A stretch of 64,000 nt of DNA from positions 7,115,001 through 7,179,000 of the forward strand of contig WPIO01000004.1 in the NCBI GenBank assembly GCA_009760855.2, in the 5' to 3' direction. The notes under the pieces are model-generated. The model saw nothing but the letters and a program-made list of their open reading frames with translations. It was not told the origin of the DNA and did not search any database. Made by a program: the position numbers and the translations under genes. This DNA is from Cristatella mucedo. Lineage: Eukaryota; Bryozoa; Phylactolaemata; Cristatellidae. Shown here one piece after another: positions 44,989 through 55,676 of the stretch. Positions within the stretch are counted from its first letter, which is position 1, and each line of letters opens with the position of its first letter.

Positions 44989-45267
44989 GTGAAGAGGCAC
45001 CAAGTGGAGACGGAAGCGGCAATCGCAGCGGAGAGAACGGGAGCGGCTGCAGTGGGGAGTGCGCACTCCGTCGACAGTGACGACGAGAATGCGACGAATC
45101 GATCTGACATTGCGGTGAAGTCTGGAGCTGCTGGTGCGAGCTGCGCTAGCACTTCGCTAAAGGAGGAGACACCTGCGAAGGTGCCGAGCGAGCACAGCGC
45201 CGCCACCACCCCGAGCGGCAAGCGAGCGCGGCCGGTGCGCGCGCGTCGCGGCGCCAATTGGGTCTAG
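44989..45267 (+). CDS. Candidate exon encoding a disordered region
   Basis: An open frame without an ATG follows an in-frame stop at 44974. It encodes Ala/Ser/Glu-rich sequence with V-D-S-D-D-E-N-A-T-N-R-S-D and a basic end G-K-R-A-R-P-V-R-A-R-R-G. The composition suits a disordered nuclear-protein segment. An acceptor could be acccgcgag at 44976-44984. No homologue is recognised. Confidence 0.28.
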   Translation: MKRHQVETEAAIAAERTGAAAVGSAHSVDSDDENATNRSDIAVKSGAAGASCASTSLKEETPAKVPSEHSAATTPSGKRARPVRARRGANWV

Positions 45268-45454
45268 TTCGGCCGTGCAAGCGTTCCAAGTCGAACGTGC
45301 TGGCTAGTCTCCCTGACAGTGGTCTGCACAGATATTTTGACGGTTCGCCTACACATCCCCGCACGTCCAAGCGGAAATCTGAGAGGAGGCTGCTGGGAGA
45401 ATGATAACGATCGCATGATGAGCATGCGGGTTTTTTTTAGCGGCCCTGATGCAA

Positions 45455-45670
45455 TTTAACGTAACAATGTCTGTAACTCCACAAAGACTAAAGTGGGTGT
45501 TGCGCCGAAGAATTTTCTATAGCGCACTCAGTGCCTAGGCGCCTTTCGGTACTCATGCGATGGCCAACAGACTTCATCTCACGCAACGAAGAGAAAGTGA
45601 GTCAGGAGGGCGGTTGAGGAAGTGAGCCTTAAGGAAGCGGCAGCTAAGGACGACTGGAAATGATAATGAT
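45455..45670 (-). mobile_element. LINE-2 3' end fragment
   Basis: Reverse-oriented match to the 3' tail of the copies at 32.9 and 35.8 kb, starting with gtctgtaactccacaaagac at 45468 and including the end of the RT frame. Confidence 0.7.
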
Positions 45671-46009
45671 GTGCTGCAGCCGGAAGCCGGACTGTAGATG
45701 TCCCTAGGAGATAGCTAAATGAATATCCGGGCGCACCGTACCCGCCCGCTGTACTAGGACCCATGTCCGAGAGTTGTGTGGCATGCGCGGTATCATGCTT
45801 AGATAAGCATGCGAAATCACTCAAGCGCTGTGCACAGACAATGTGCAAAAGCACGAACGAAGTCACTCAGGGCCACCGATAAGAAGGACAGATCTGTAGG
45901 CCAGTAATACGTATGTATTTCTACCACTAACCATTCGATTGCGCTTCCCTTGCAGCAAATTTAAAGTGCCTAATAATAAAAATAATAATAATTCACTTGA
46001 TAAAGCTTC

Positions 46010-46168
46010 CACAACTAGCCATCGCGTCCGATCCCCATCTACAATTAAGAACTGTCTTCCACGGTGACTTTCAAAGAATCTAAGCAGCTAATTAGCTCTA
46101 TTTCGGCTAGATGGCTGTAATTTCTTTTCGGCTGGGTTACCAAAAAAGCCACCAGGCCACTGCAGCTG
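46010..46168 (+). mobile_element. LINE-2 fragment cut by a LINE-1 insertion
   Basis: Matches 35150-35320 (ctagccatc, gaactgtcttcc, ggctgggttaccaaaaa). It stops abruptly at the TAA-repeat end of the LINE-1 copy that follows, so the LINE-1 copy is probably the younger insertion. Confidence 0.65.
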
Positions 46169-46172
46169 GCGA

Positions 46173-46174
<2 letters not shown>

Positions 46175-46210
<36 letters not shown>

Positions 46211-46860
46211 TCACTTGATAAAGCGCCCTCAGAGAACTTAATCTCTCTCTGGGCGCTTTACATTTGCTGTAAAGTGAAATGCAATTGAATGGTAAGTAAA
46301 ATCATGCTTGAAAAACAAACGAGATGAATAATATGGTTAGGGGTGACATGCACAGGGTCAGCACGCATAAGCACATGAAGGACGAATCACAGGGACCCAC
46401 TAAATGCTGTCCTAAATAGGTGTGTTTTTAGGTTCCTTTTAAATGTGGTCAGGTCAGGGGATGTTCTGACGCAGGTCGGGAGGGAGTTCCAGGCTTTGGG
46501 AGCATACGAACTAAATGCACGGTCTCCAAAGGATTTGAGGTTTGTACGAGGTATTTGTAGACGGTTGGATTCCGAAAAGCGGGTGGCACGATGCTTGGCC
46601 TGATGGGGTAGTATATCTGACAGATAGGCTGGAGCCATAGAATGAAGGGACCTAAAAGTGAGCGACAAAACCTTGAAGTCAATCCGTTGCTTGACTGGTA
46701 GCCAGTGCAGGTCGGCGAGAAGTGGAGTAATGTGGCAACTGCGACGCTCACGGCAGACAAGTCAAGCTGCCGAGTTTTGCACCAGCTGCAATCGCCTGAT
46801 CGCACATGCTGGTAGGCCAGTAAGCAGTAAGTTGCAGAAGTCGAGACAGGATGTTACGAA
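46175..46860 (-). mobile_element. LINE-1, 5'-truncated copy with (TTA)n end
   Basis: On the minus strand it reads L-V-Q-N-S-A-A, H-I-T-P-L-L-A-D-L-H-W-L-P-V-K-Q-R-I-D-F, then M-A-P-A-Y-L-S-D-I-L and F-G-D-R-A-F-S-S-Y-A-P-K-A-W-N-S-L-P, ending F-R-T-A-F-S-G-S-L and stop. A 3' UTR, a hairpin and (TTA)n follow. One stop falls in the upstream part. Best copy of this family here. Confidence 0.87.
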
Positions 46861-47057
46861 AGAGACCGAGTTATCGGATGTCACTATGCCAACTATATTA
46901 TCATTACTATTATTACTGAACCGCGCTCACACGGTTCAGTACGCAAAGCACATAGTAGCAAAGAAGAAAAGTGTAATTGGGCAAAGAGTAGCTGACCGGA
47001 ATAAGTGCGTTTTAGCTTACAATATTTGCAGGCCGCTTGAAGAGCTACACATTGAAT

Positions 47058-47325
47058 ATTGATAATAATAATAATAACAATAACAGCAATGCACTTGATA
47101 AAGCGTCCTCCGGGAACTCAATCTCTTTCTAGGCGTTTTAAATTTGCGCTGAATCAACCAATTTATTCTTCAATGATGCAAGGCAATTGCTTGTATTGAC
47201 CGTAGCTGCAGGCGAGTTCCAGTCTTTCGAGCTGAAGGATTCGTCGCCACAAGATTTAAAGTTGGTGCACTCGGCAAAAAGATTTCTAGATTTTGAGGGG
47301 CGGGTGGTGCTTGTATGATATACTA
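47058..47325 (-). mobile_element. LINE-1 3' copy
   Basis: (AAT)n, the hairpin (aagcgtcctccgggaactca) and a decayed RT end (gcgagttccagtctttcgag). Confidence 0.6.
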
Positions 47326-47977
47326 ATTGGCTGCATTTATTATCACCAATTTAATGCATTAGCATGGCTACAAGTGGGTAGATTTTCAAACTCCTTATCT
47401 CATCCCGGAAGGGATCGCCCTGCTGCTCCAAGTCCTTCCGTTTCTCCCAGGTAGCCGCCATCTTATTTGGAGTGCCTCGCCATTCCGAGAATCACTATTG
47501 CGACTAGTGACCTTTGCCGTTGCCCAATCTTGTCCTGCACGGTCTTGCAACTAGCGTCTAGCCGCTGTCGTGATTAGCCTCTTTTAAATTAACACTTTAA
47601 TTAAGCATTTCTCAGTCTTGTCCGGCCTTGAAGATTTTTTTCTTTGCCAGGTTTTAAGGGAGATAAATTCAGGTTCGAGTCATATTGATTACAATCGAAC
47701 ACGACTTGACGGTCCAACCAAACGAGCGCGGACGTCATTTTTGGTCTGCTGCCCTTGTTTACTGTCAGCTTGCCTTCGGGCTGTTCTTCCAGCTACCTGA
47801 TAAGTAAAATTACGCGAACGTCGGCCTCCTCAGAATGGCGGCAGACGAACCTTAGCGGTTGTCGCCCACGCTTGCACCACGAAGCTTCGGACTGCGCCGG
47901 CTAGATCGTTCTCGGAACCGCAACCGACGCGGGTCGTTCAGTATGCAGCACCCTGAACCCGGTCTAGCTGATTTTGT

Positions 47978-48125
47978 AGACTCATTTGCATGGCGGCAGA
48001 TGAACCTTGACTGCTATCGCCACCGCTTGCAGTCGGAAGTACAGGATCAAGCCCATTGCATGATCCGAGCCCGCGATCGCGGCTGTGTAGAGCGAGCGCG
48101 TCACCGCGTCATCGGGCTATATATA
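47978..48125 (-). mobile_element. SINE-A copy, reverse
   Basis: ggcggcagatgaaccttgac, cgccaccgcttgcagtcgg and a decayed tRNA-like head. A shorter related piece lies at 47828-47870. Confidence 0.6.
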
Positions 48126-48864
48126 GCGCACCAAGACACCGTGGGGAAATAGTTCTCGCAGACGTCTCAATGTGCGCCCGAGCTTCTAAGACTACGGCCT
48201 CTGCGTACTAGTCGCTAGTCGCTTCGAAATCGCGACGGTAACTTTTCTTTCCGCACGACGTAGCGCGACGACGACGTCACTCGCTGGCCTCGCGGGCCTT
48301 TGTCTACGTTTCGTCGTCCCTCGTTCGCGCTCCGTCTGCGTTCGCAGAAAGGTCGGCGCAATCGGCTGAGCAGCCGGAAATGCGACCCCGCGCGCCCTAG
48401 TAAGATAACCCGCATTTCTCTGTGCATCCTTTTAGAGCTGCCTCCTGTTTCTGCGCGATCTTTGAGACTCGGCATTTCGTTCACTTTCTGCAAATCAACT
48501 ACTTGTTCGTCGGCTACACTCAGCATAGTCCAGCAGAGCGAGCGCAGTGCGACGCTCTTCTGACGTCACGCTATTTTCAGGCCTCTCGAAGAGCGAAATA
48601 TTCGAAGCGTCAAATCGATCGGAGAGTTCGTTTCAAGCCTGCTTTTGCTGCTACCTCTAGACTTCGCATTCCCACTTCTATTTACGACCGCGTCCAGTCG
48701 CGCGGTATCTCGCTACTTCGTCGCTAGCTCTGAGATTGACTCAAGCGAAACGACTCGCGGGTTAAATGTGCACTTGAAGCGCACAGTCCAACAGTACATC
48801 CGCGTTAGAGCGCTTCGCGAATGTGTCCGTTATATTATTTCTTGCAAAGGCGCAGCTGCCACGT

Positions 48865-49300
48865 CACACCTTTTCCGTTCGAGCTTCACTGGCTTCCGGT
48901 CGAACGTGGAATCGATTTCAAGATTCTCAATCGGGCTCGCAGCACGTAACTTCACTCGCTCGCACCAACCTACCTAAAAACGTTAAGCGTTAGCCGGCTT
49001 CAATAGCCTTATTTATAAGCGGCAGAAGAACCTTGACGGCCGTCGCGAAGTGCCTTAACGGCTGTCGCCATCGCGCTTGCGGCGGTCAATTAAGGATCGC
49101 CCCGCTGCAGGACTTAAACCCACGACCTGGGTCGTGACGAGCGAGCGCGTTGCCGCTGGGCTAAGACTTTTGACCTCCTCGCTCCTCCAGTCACGTGTTC
49201 TTACACCGCCCGCTCCTCAGCATCTATTCGTCGCGCCGTCCGTAGTACTAAGGTGAAATGCTTTTTTGTCAACTAGCCCTCAGATCGTGCGCACCGGAAG
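48865..49300 (+). mobile_element. LINE RT fragment split by a SINE-A insertion
   Basis: Reads F-E-L-H-W-L-P-V-E-R-G-I-D-F-K-I-L-N-R-A, the LINE thumb motif. A minus-strand SINE-A copy at 49005-49165 follows directly, and LINE-like sequence may resume after it. Confidence 0.5.
49005..49165 (-). mobile_element. SINE-A copy, reverse
   Basis: Core cgccatcgcgcttgcggcgg, then a head with taaacccacgacctgggtcg. A 25-base piece of the core is duplicated at 49038-49075. Confidence 0.68.
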
Positions 49301-49677
49301 TCCGGTACTCGCCTCTGGCTCCAATCGTTACGCGCGATGCCCGCCCGTACAGCTTGCAAGTCTCAGCTAAAGACGTACGCGCAGTACGCTCCACCGGTCA
49401 GCTCTCCCTTCTCGCCAGTGAAATTTCATTTTTTTTCCCCGGCGCGCTCTGCGTGAGAACTCGGCGTGTGATTCAGTTCATTCAGCTAGCCAGAGGTCTT
49501 GCTAGCCCGCGGCCACGAGCGTCGTCTTCATGCTGGCTTTAGCTCATGCTGAGGCCTCACGCTCTGGTTACTTGCCTGCTTGTAGCCTGCTTGCAACGGT
49601 GCCTTTCTCTAACCCTCGGGTATTGATTCTTTTCCAGCGAATTACTACAGTGATTCGCTATAAAAAAAAATGCGTAT

Positions 49678-49800
49678 TTCGCTCGCATAGCGCCCAAAGA
49701 GAACTAATCTCCACTCGGGTGCTTTACATACGGGATTATGGGTTCGACCCCATGACCCTGTTCATTAAAGGCAAGCACTTTACCCCCGGCTTAAACCAGG
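49678..49800 (-). mobile_element. SINE-B copy, reverse
   Basis: atagcgcccaaagagaacta, cgggtgctttacatac, then a B-box region gggttcgaccccatgaccc. The head end is decayed. Confidence 0.65.
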
Positions 49801-49809
49801 CAGAATTTT

Positions 49810-51080
49810 GACATTGATTTCTATTAGGGCGGCTGTAAAACGAAATATTAGTACTATTGTTACTCACATTCACATCTTTGGGATAATATTGGCTTTTAGA
49901 GAAACGTAGAAGCTCTGTAAATTACATCGGCTGCGTTTGTCTCCCATCTAACGTTTGCGCTCGTGCCTCGGCGAGACGCGCTTTTTTGCGAATGGTCTTT
50001 TCCTACCTCCTCCTTGGTCTGCGGGAAGAGGCAGAAGCCTTCAGCCTTCAGACAGGGTAGTAAGTACTTGCACGGACTCGTGGACGAGCTGCTGGGGTGG
50101 GGCGACACAGAGGAGGCTGACAGAGTGAGACAGAGCAGACATTGCGGCAAAGATGCGACTGGGTGTCACTGCAGAGAAGTGGCGGCGACATCTCTGAGAC
50201 ACTGCGATGCAGATGATGCTTAGCAACGCGATTGGCATTCAAGGGCGCAAAGGAGACATGGCGACACGGTGCAAGCACAGCACAGCTTCAAGTAAAAGGA
50301 ACAGCGATCAGGAGCAAGGCGTGGTGACCGGGAGGTGGCACTCCACGCGTCTGCTCTCCAGAGGAACAGGCGGAGCTTTGATGGAATCGCAGCGATAGGT
50401 TCATCTGTTCCTACGCTAGCTACTCCACAGTCCTAAATCGCACCCACCTCTCTCTCTCTCTCTCTCTCCAAGCTCAAACAGTTGCTCGGATTCTAAAAGA
50501 CGAGCATTTTTCGCAGTGATAAATGGCGTTCCTTGGCATCCGGCGCTAGGCGCTCTTGACTGAACACGTCGGTTTCATTATGCACTGCAGCCAATGCGTT
50601 ACCTGAGAGGGCCATGCGCTGAGCTGCTCGCATGCAGCCAGAGCTATACCCTCGCCAGCCGTTGATAGGCGATGTTTAGCGTCGAACTTAGTCACAACCT
50701 AGCTGTTCGCTAGATTGATTTTTATACACTGCTGTCAAAACCTAGCTGTTCACTAGATTGATTTTTATCCACTGTTCTGATAAGGGTGGCCTCTGTAAAA
50801 CTGCCAGCTTTAAATCGTAGATTCTCACCGCTCGTACTTGAAATATCATTAAGGAATGCTTGTCAGAATCGATTGATGTCACTCGCCTTGGCGCACCGCA
50901 CTGTTGCATGTAAATTACGCTGTTTGCTTTAGTAGCGTATCGATCTTGCATGCTTTTTGCTGCCCTCATGCAACTGACATTTATCCCAATTATTTTTTAA
51001 AGAAATTTATATAGTGCCCTCAGAAAATTAACTCGTCCCTCGTTGCTTCGCGTAATTTAGATAAGAAGGGGTGACGCAGA
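49810..51080. other. Intergenic, one short tandem duplication
   Basis: Overlapping frames on both strands at 49896-50400 share no recognised family. The 43-bp duplication near 50700 is the only clear structure. Confidence 0.45.
50695..50780 (+). repeat. 43-bp tandem duplication
   Basis: Two copies of a unit starting acctagctgttc, period 43, with a few differences (cgctag versus cactag). Confidence 0.88.
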
Positions 51081-51086
51081 CTGCCC

Positions 51087-51136
51087 CGCTCACGCACGCG
51101 CACACACACACGCACACATATACACATGCACAAACA

Positions 51137-51199
<63 letters not shown>

Positions 51200-51205
51200 A
51201 CACCC
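51087..51205. repeat. (CA)n microsatellite
   Basis: CA run with CACG and CATA interruptions, upstream of the FAM167-like gene. Confidence 0.95.
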
Positions 51206-51452
51206 ACACTTATGCCTTACTTAAGAAAAAATTTCAGTTTGGGTGCAATTTGTTCAAGGCTTGCCTGTCGGTGACTTGACAATTTCCCATGCTCTGTTAT
51301 TCAGGGACGCTACGCGCGGCGCACGAGTGAGCCTCTATATTGGCCGTCACGCTGCTCGGAGTAGACGGAGGCGCCACCACGCGGCGATCGTCGCTCCGCC
51401 GCCGCCGCCGCCCTGGCTTCCACTGCTCTCTCGAGCGGTGGCGAACAGTCGT

Positions 51453-51504
51453 GCCGCCCGCCGCCGCTCGTCGGCGCAGGCGCCGACGAGCGGCGGCGGG
51501 CGGC
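51453..51504. repeat. Perfect inverted repeat, 25-bp arms, 2-bp loop
   Basis: Left arm 51453-51477, loop AG, right arm 51480-51504. The arms are fully complementary and nearly all G and C. It lies 80 bases upstream of the FAM167-like ATG, so it may form a strong RNA hairpin in the 5' UTR if transcribed. Confidence 0.93.
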
Positions 51505-51583
51505 CGAGGCGATCGCAAGCGCCGGCCCGTTGCCGTCGCACGGCCGCGGCGGCCGCTCGGACGACGCCTTTCGTCCTCCATCG

Positions 51584-52228
51584 ATGCCGCCGTCCAACCG
51601 GGTGACGGCGGCGGCAGCGGCAGCGGCGGAGGAGGCGGAGCGCCTCTGCTCGCCCTCTGCTCGTTCGGGTAAGGCAGACCGATTGGGTTCACGAGCGCGC
51701 TCGCGCTCAAGCTGGCTCGTCTCTTGTCCGCCGCGGCGCGCGGCAGCGGCGACGCATTTCCGCTCTCGAGCACGCCCGCCGCTCACTGCTCGGACCGCAG
51801 AGCAGTTGGAGGCCATCGAGCGACGCCGCCGCAGTCCGACCGATGCGGGCGCGCCCGAGTCTACAGCTAGCGAACACTGCGTAGACAGAGGCGGCGACGG
51901 AGGGCCGGCTGAGGCGGCAGCAGCGGCGGCGGTGGAGCGAGGCGGGATCGACAGGCCTTCCGACGACTCCAGCCAATCCAGCAACGACGACGACGACGAT
52001 GAAGACGACAAAGAGGTGGACGACGACGACGACGCAGCCGTCGAAAGTGCCAGCGTTTCCGCATCGGCCGCACGCGGCGGCGGCTGCGACGACGGCGACG
52101 GCGCGACCACTCTGCGGAGGCACGGCGCCTATAGGGCAGTGCCCGAAAGCCTGTGGAAAGCTGAGGGGAGCGGCTCGGTGACGGCTTTCGACTTCGATCG
52201 CGCGTTCAGTTTCCTCCACGCTCAATTC
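51584..52228 (+). CDS. FAM167-like exon 1
   Basis: The first in-frame ATG is at 51584. The exon ends in F-S-F-L-H-A-Q-F with a gtaagc donor in phase 0. A second donor, gtgagt at 52260, would add ten residues but end in phase 1 and spoil the FAM167 match. A long minus-strand open frame (51310-52110) overlaps, as expected in such GC-rich repeats. Confidence 0.62.
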
Positions 52229-53583
52229 GTAAGCCACATTTCGACGCTCGCGCGCGCGTGTGAGTTCGCTGCGGCTGCGCGAAACGAGCTGCTAGGCCGA
52301 CTTTCGCTGAGGCGAAGGCGTCAGCGGCAGCGTTGGGCGGGTCGGCGCCGGGCGGCGCGGGGAGGGACGGGGGGGGGCCGGGCGTCGCGTGAATAGATAA
52401 AAAGTTAGCAGATCGAACGGGCTCATTGTATAATTGTATATAGTGACAGAAGATTCTTACGGCTATTATCCTGCTTACAGTGGGCAATAAAGGATCGCCC
52501 GCTGCCAGGACTCGAATCCACGAACCGGTTCATGAAGAGCGAGCTCGCTGAATCTGGTTTGAATCGGCTTTGGTGGTCTCTTTCGAAACTACCACGTGCG
52601 CATTACAGCCGAGCGCCATTTGGCAAGAAAGTGGGAGGGCGCAGCTTTCGGAGACTATGCATTGAACCTTTGCATTCGGAACCGTTCGCATATTAAATCG
52701 GTCAGATTGTGATAGTGCTGGAGGTTCTTAGCGGAGCCTGGATTGAAAGCAGTAGGATCGGGAAAAAGGTTTAGGGTTGAGGGATTAGGGTTCAAGGCTT
52801 AGGTCAAAGATGTGGCTTGGACCTATGAACTTTACACCTGCAGTGCCGGCCAGTCAGTCGAACGAGTTTCTCAGCAACTTCGCACGAAGCAGTTGGCGGA
52901 GCTACAACCCCACGCCTCTGTGGCCGCTGCGGAGCTGACTTTTTAATTGCCGCTGCGCCTCGCTACCGTCGTCGGCGTAGCCTCGCCTGCGAAGGCCGCA
53001 CTGACGACTCGCTTTAGCCGTGCTTCGAAGCTGCGCCAGCTTCCAGCCAGTATTTATCGCGCGTCTGCGTCTGGACTAGCGTTCGCGAACCGGCGCTTCG
53101 TCAGCCTCGTTTTGGGCAATGGACCGCAGCGTCCGGAGCCGCTCGGAGCGGAGCGGAGCTCCAGCGGCTGCGGCTGAGTACGCACCATCGCCCGAGCCGC
53201 AGCAAGCAAGCGCAAGCAAGCAAGCGCAAGCAAGCTCGCAGACAGCGCCATCCGATGGCTCATTTTGATCCGTGGATCCGTATTAGTCATCGCTTTTGTT
53301 GTCTTCAGCCCATTCATGCCCAGAGCTGACGGCAGAGTCCTCGCTCGTCCGCCGCCGTCGTCGCCGCCGCCGCCATTCGGTAGCCGCGTTGCAGCTCGAA
53401 CTGCGACGGTTCGACCAGCGCCTTGCCGGACAGCTCGTGGCGCTGCGAAGAGCCATCGCTCAGGCGGCCCGAGCGCACCAGGGAGCCAAGCACAAGAGCG
53501 AGCACGAGGTGGGCGGCGGCGGCCGCGCCCCGCGCCGAGCCGCCAGCGGAGCAGGGCGGCACCACGGCGGCGGCAACCGGTAG
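51584..53583 (+). CDS. FAM167 (DIORA) family protein, GC-rich, 2 exons
   Basis: Exons 51584-52228 and 53395-53583 join in phase 0 into 277 residues plus stop. About the first 200 residues are low complexity: alanine runs, basic patches and an Asp/Glu stretch near residues 127-147. Then the join gives F-D-R-A-F-S-F-L-H-A-Q-F, L-E-L-R-R-F-D-Q-R-L-A-G-Q-L, V-A-L-R-R-A-I. This aligns without gaps to the helical core of human FAM167A (x-D-E-A-I-A-W-L, x-E-M-R-x-x-D-Q-Q-L-A-R-Q-L, x-x-L-R-x-x-I, recalled, not searched). FAM167A and FAM167B are disordered proteins with one conserved helix; a role in STAT3 or NF-kB signalling is reported for FAM167A, but nothing here shows function. The C-terminus is uncertain: exon 2 may instead splice at 53509 (gtgggc). 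The related LURAP1 and FAM89 families are weaker matches. Confidence 0.66.
52432..52560 (-). mobile_element. SINE-A copy, reverse, in FAM167-like intron
   Basis: tacagtgggcaataaaggat, then a B box in reverse (ggactcgaatccacgaacc). It lies in the intron that splits the FAM167 helix. Confidence 0.7.
53395..53583 (+). CDS. FAM167-like exon 2
   Basis: The acceptor gcgttgcag gives phase 0 and opens with L-E-L-R-R-F-D-Q-R-L-A-G-Q-L-V-A-L-R-R-A. Reading on to TAG adds a Gly/Arg/Ala-rich tail. If the gtgggc donor at 53509 is used, the tail lies in another exon that I did not find. Confidence 0.6.
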   Translation, partial: LELRRFDQRLAGQLVALRRAIAQAARAHQGAKHKSEHEVGGGGRAPRRAASGAGRHHGGGNR

Positions 53584-53939
53584 TCGTCGCCTGCCGCCGC
53601 CGCCGCCGCCGCCGCCGAGCGATGGGATGCAAGAGCGAGCGGCAAAGCCAAAGTCTCAGAAATGGCCGGAAGCTCCCGTCGGCAGCCTTCGAGCCAACGA
53701 TCTATGCGCGGCGGCAGCGGCGGAGCGAGCGACGGCGCACGATTGGCCTGATAGAATAAGCGTCTCGCTCTGCAAGAGATCTGTGCACGTCCGACAGCTT
53801 CTAGCGGCCTCTAGCGAGCATTTCTTCTGCGGCTCGATCGCTTTCGCGGTCTCGCAGTTTCCTCTTTTTTTTAGCTCGACTTTTGGTTCGACCTTCTCCG
53901 GCTCTTGGCAGCTACTATTCGTTGGTTATCCCTCTTCAC

Positions 53940-54170
53940 TCTTCGTCTGGATCATCGCCTCTCCTTCCTTTCACTTCCTTCATTTCCCTTTCTTCCTTTC
54001 CTTTCCCTTCCTTCCTTCCTTCCCTTTCCCTTCCTCTCCTTTCCCTTCCTTCCCTTTTCCTTTCTTCCTTCCCTTTCCTTTCCTTCCTTCCCGCTACCTT
54101 CCTTCCTTCCCTTTTCTTTCCATTCCTTCCTCCCCTTTCAGTTCCAGCCTTCTTTTTCGCTTCTTGTCCT
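53940..54170. repeat. (CTTCC/CCTTT)n pyrimidine tract
   Basis: A 230-base, almost pure pyrimidine stretch on the + strand, with units such as CTTCC and CCTTTC. It lies between the FAM167-like exon 2 and its poly(A) signal. Polypurine-polypyrimidine DNA of this kind can form triplex. Confidence 0.9.
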
Positions 54171-54351
54171 CTCAGCCTCACTCGCTCCATCTCGCCTCGC
54201 CTCCATCCTCGAGATCGCCCCCCAGCTGCTTTCCTTTATGTATCGCTTTTCTCCTCTTCTCCGTGCCTCTCTGCTTCATGACCTGGCTGCCGACATGTGG
54301 AACAGTCTGAGCATGTTACAAGAGCCGCTTCCTATTGAGCTGATATTTTGT

Positions 54352-54357
54352 AATAAA
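54352..54357 (+). promoter_or_regulatory. Candidate poly(A) signal of the FAM167-like gene
   Basis: AATAAA about 770 bases after the exon 2 stop, just past a long pyrimidine tract and followed by a T/G-rich stretch. Confidence 0.4.
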
Positions 54358-54639
54358 TTTCAATGTTCATGTATGCAAGTGACAAGCGTTGCTATCGAAG
54401 TGAAAATAACTCGAATCTTAGAGATGGACAAGATGTGTGAAAATGGTGGCAGTTTGTAGAAATACCTGCGAGGTTTTTACAATTAGTCTAATTTATGTGG
54501 AGAATGCTTGTAGCAGACGGTAAAAACTGAGTGGCAGAGGGAAAGGAGCCAGCGCGTATGCGCTTCTGCCAGTGAGTGCGAGCTCATTACATTTTCATTC
54601 GTGCACGCTCTAGTGTTGTGTTTATGTGCTCACGCGTGG

Positions 54640-54758
54640 TTGCATGGTGCGTGTGCACGTGTATGTGCGTTTGTGTACGTGTGCTTGTGCGTGTGTGCGT
54701 GTGTGCGTGTGCATGCGTGTGTGAGTATGTGTGTGCGTGTGTGTGAGTGCGTGTGTGC
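54640..54758. repeat. Imperfect (GT)n microsatellite
   Basis: GT run with GC interruptions. Confidence 0.9.
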
Positions 54759-54990
54759 CGTTCACGTTAGGAGTGGCATACAAAAATGGTAAGTCAAGCG
54801 TGGGAGTAGGCAGCTTCAGGCAGGGTGCGAAGTCACGCCGACATTGACGGTCCATTAGGCTGCTAACCGGATCCAGAAAATCGACACGATTGATTTCGAG
54901 ATGGTGGCCGCGGCAAATCCTAAAAAGAGAGGAGTGCACAAACAGGAAGCTGCCTAATGAGCGATGCACGCAGCGGATGATATTCCTGAT

Positions 54991-55080
54991 CGCTAAGCGA
55001 CTGCCAGTAAGAAAAACTGGTCATTTCATTGCCGCTAAAGCGACTGCCAGTAAGGAAAACTGGTCATTTCATTGCCGCTA
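54991..55080 (+). repeat. 43-bp tandem duplication
   Basis: Two near-identical copies of a unit starting cgactgccagtaag, period 43. Confidence 0.92.
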
Positions 55081-55676
55081 CGCGGCGGTGGATTACTCAG
55101 GTCGTCGCAACGAAAATGCAGCTGGCACGCGGGGACATTTCAAACGCTGTCACGCGATGCCGAACCTGCACCTCAGGCAGGTGTGGGCAAAGTGCCCGTG
55201 ACAAACTTTGCAGGCGGAGCGGTCGATAGGGAAGGCTCGTTCGGCGCGAAAGCAGCTCAGCGAAGCACGTCGGACGGCGTGGCGAGGAGAGCGGGCGGCG
55301 GCAGGTGCGTCGGCGGGCTGCTGCGGCGCGGCCGCGGGCGAAAGGTGCCGGCGAGACGGGGAGAGGAGTCAAGAAATCTTTCGTGACAGAAAAAGCGGCT
55401 TGTGCCTGGTGCTGGTGCTGGTGCCAAGGGCCTCACCGATCACTCGTAGGTCAAGGACTAGCAGCGCAATGAGCGCTGCGATTTTGGCCTTGCTCAGCCC
55501 GGACGTGGAAGCCACAGCATCCCGTTGGTAACAATCCTTGTATGTAATGTTTGGAAATTTGAGTTTGCTGGAACGTTCTCTAACTTGGGCTCGGCGGCGG
55601 TGGCTTTCGCAACAATGGCGAGGTTGCCTGAGAATCCGCGTGCGGAGAATTTCTCGCCGACGGCTCTACAGGCTGC

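Larger units (their letters stand above)
43560..45300. other. GC/CpG-rich block with candidate exons
   Basis: CpG-rich with open frames on both strands, an 11-bp hairpin and two candidate + strand exons. It could be the 5' end of an unrecognised gene. Flanked downstream by LINE-2 and LINE-1 pieces. Confidence 0.4.
51300..53760. other. GC/CpG-rich block hosting the FAM167-like gene
   Basis: CpG-rich from the promoter side through exon 2, broken by a less GC-rich intron segment (52400-52900) that includes a SINE-A copy. Short repeats of caagcaag occur at about 53196-53240. Confidence 0.6.

Noticed and set aside
51310-52110. Minus-strand 266-codon frame opposite the FAM167-like exon 1
   Set aside because: Serine- and arginine-rich composition shadow of GC-rich repeats; no family recognised, and the plus strand has splice sites and homology.
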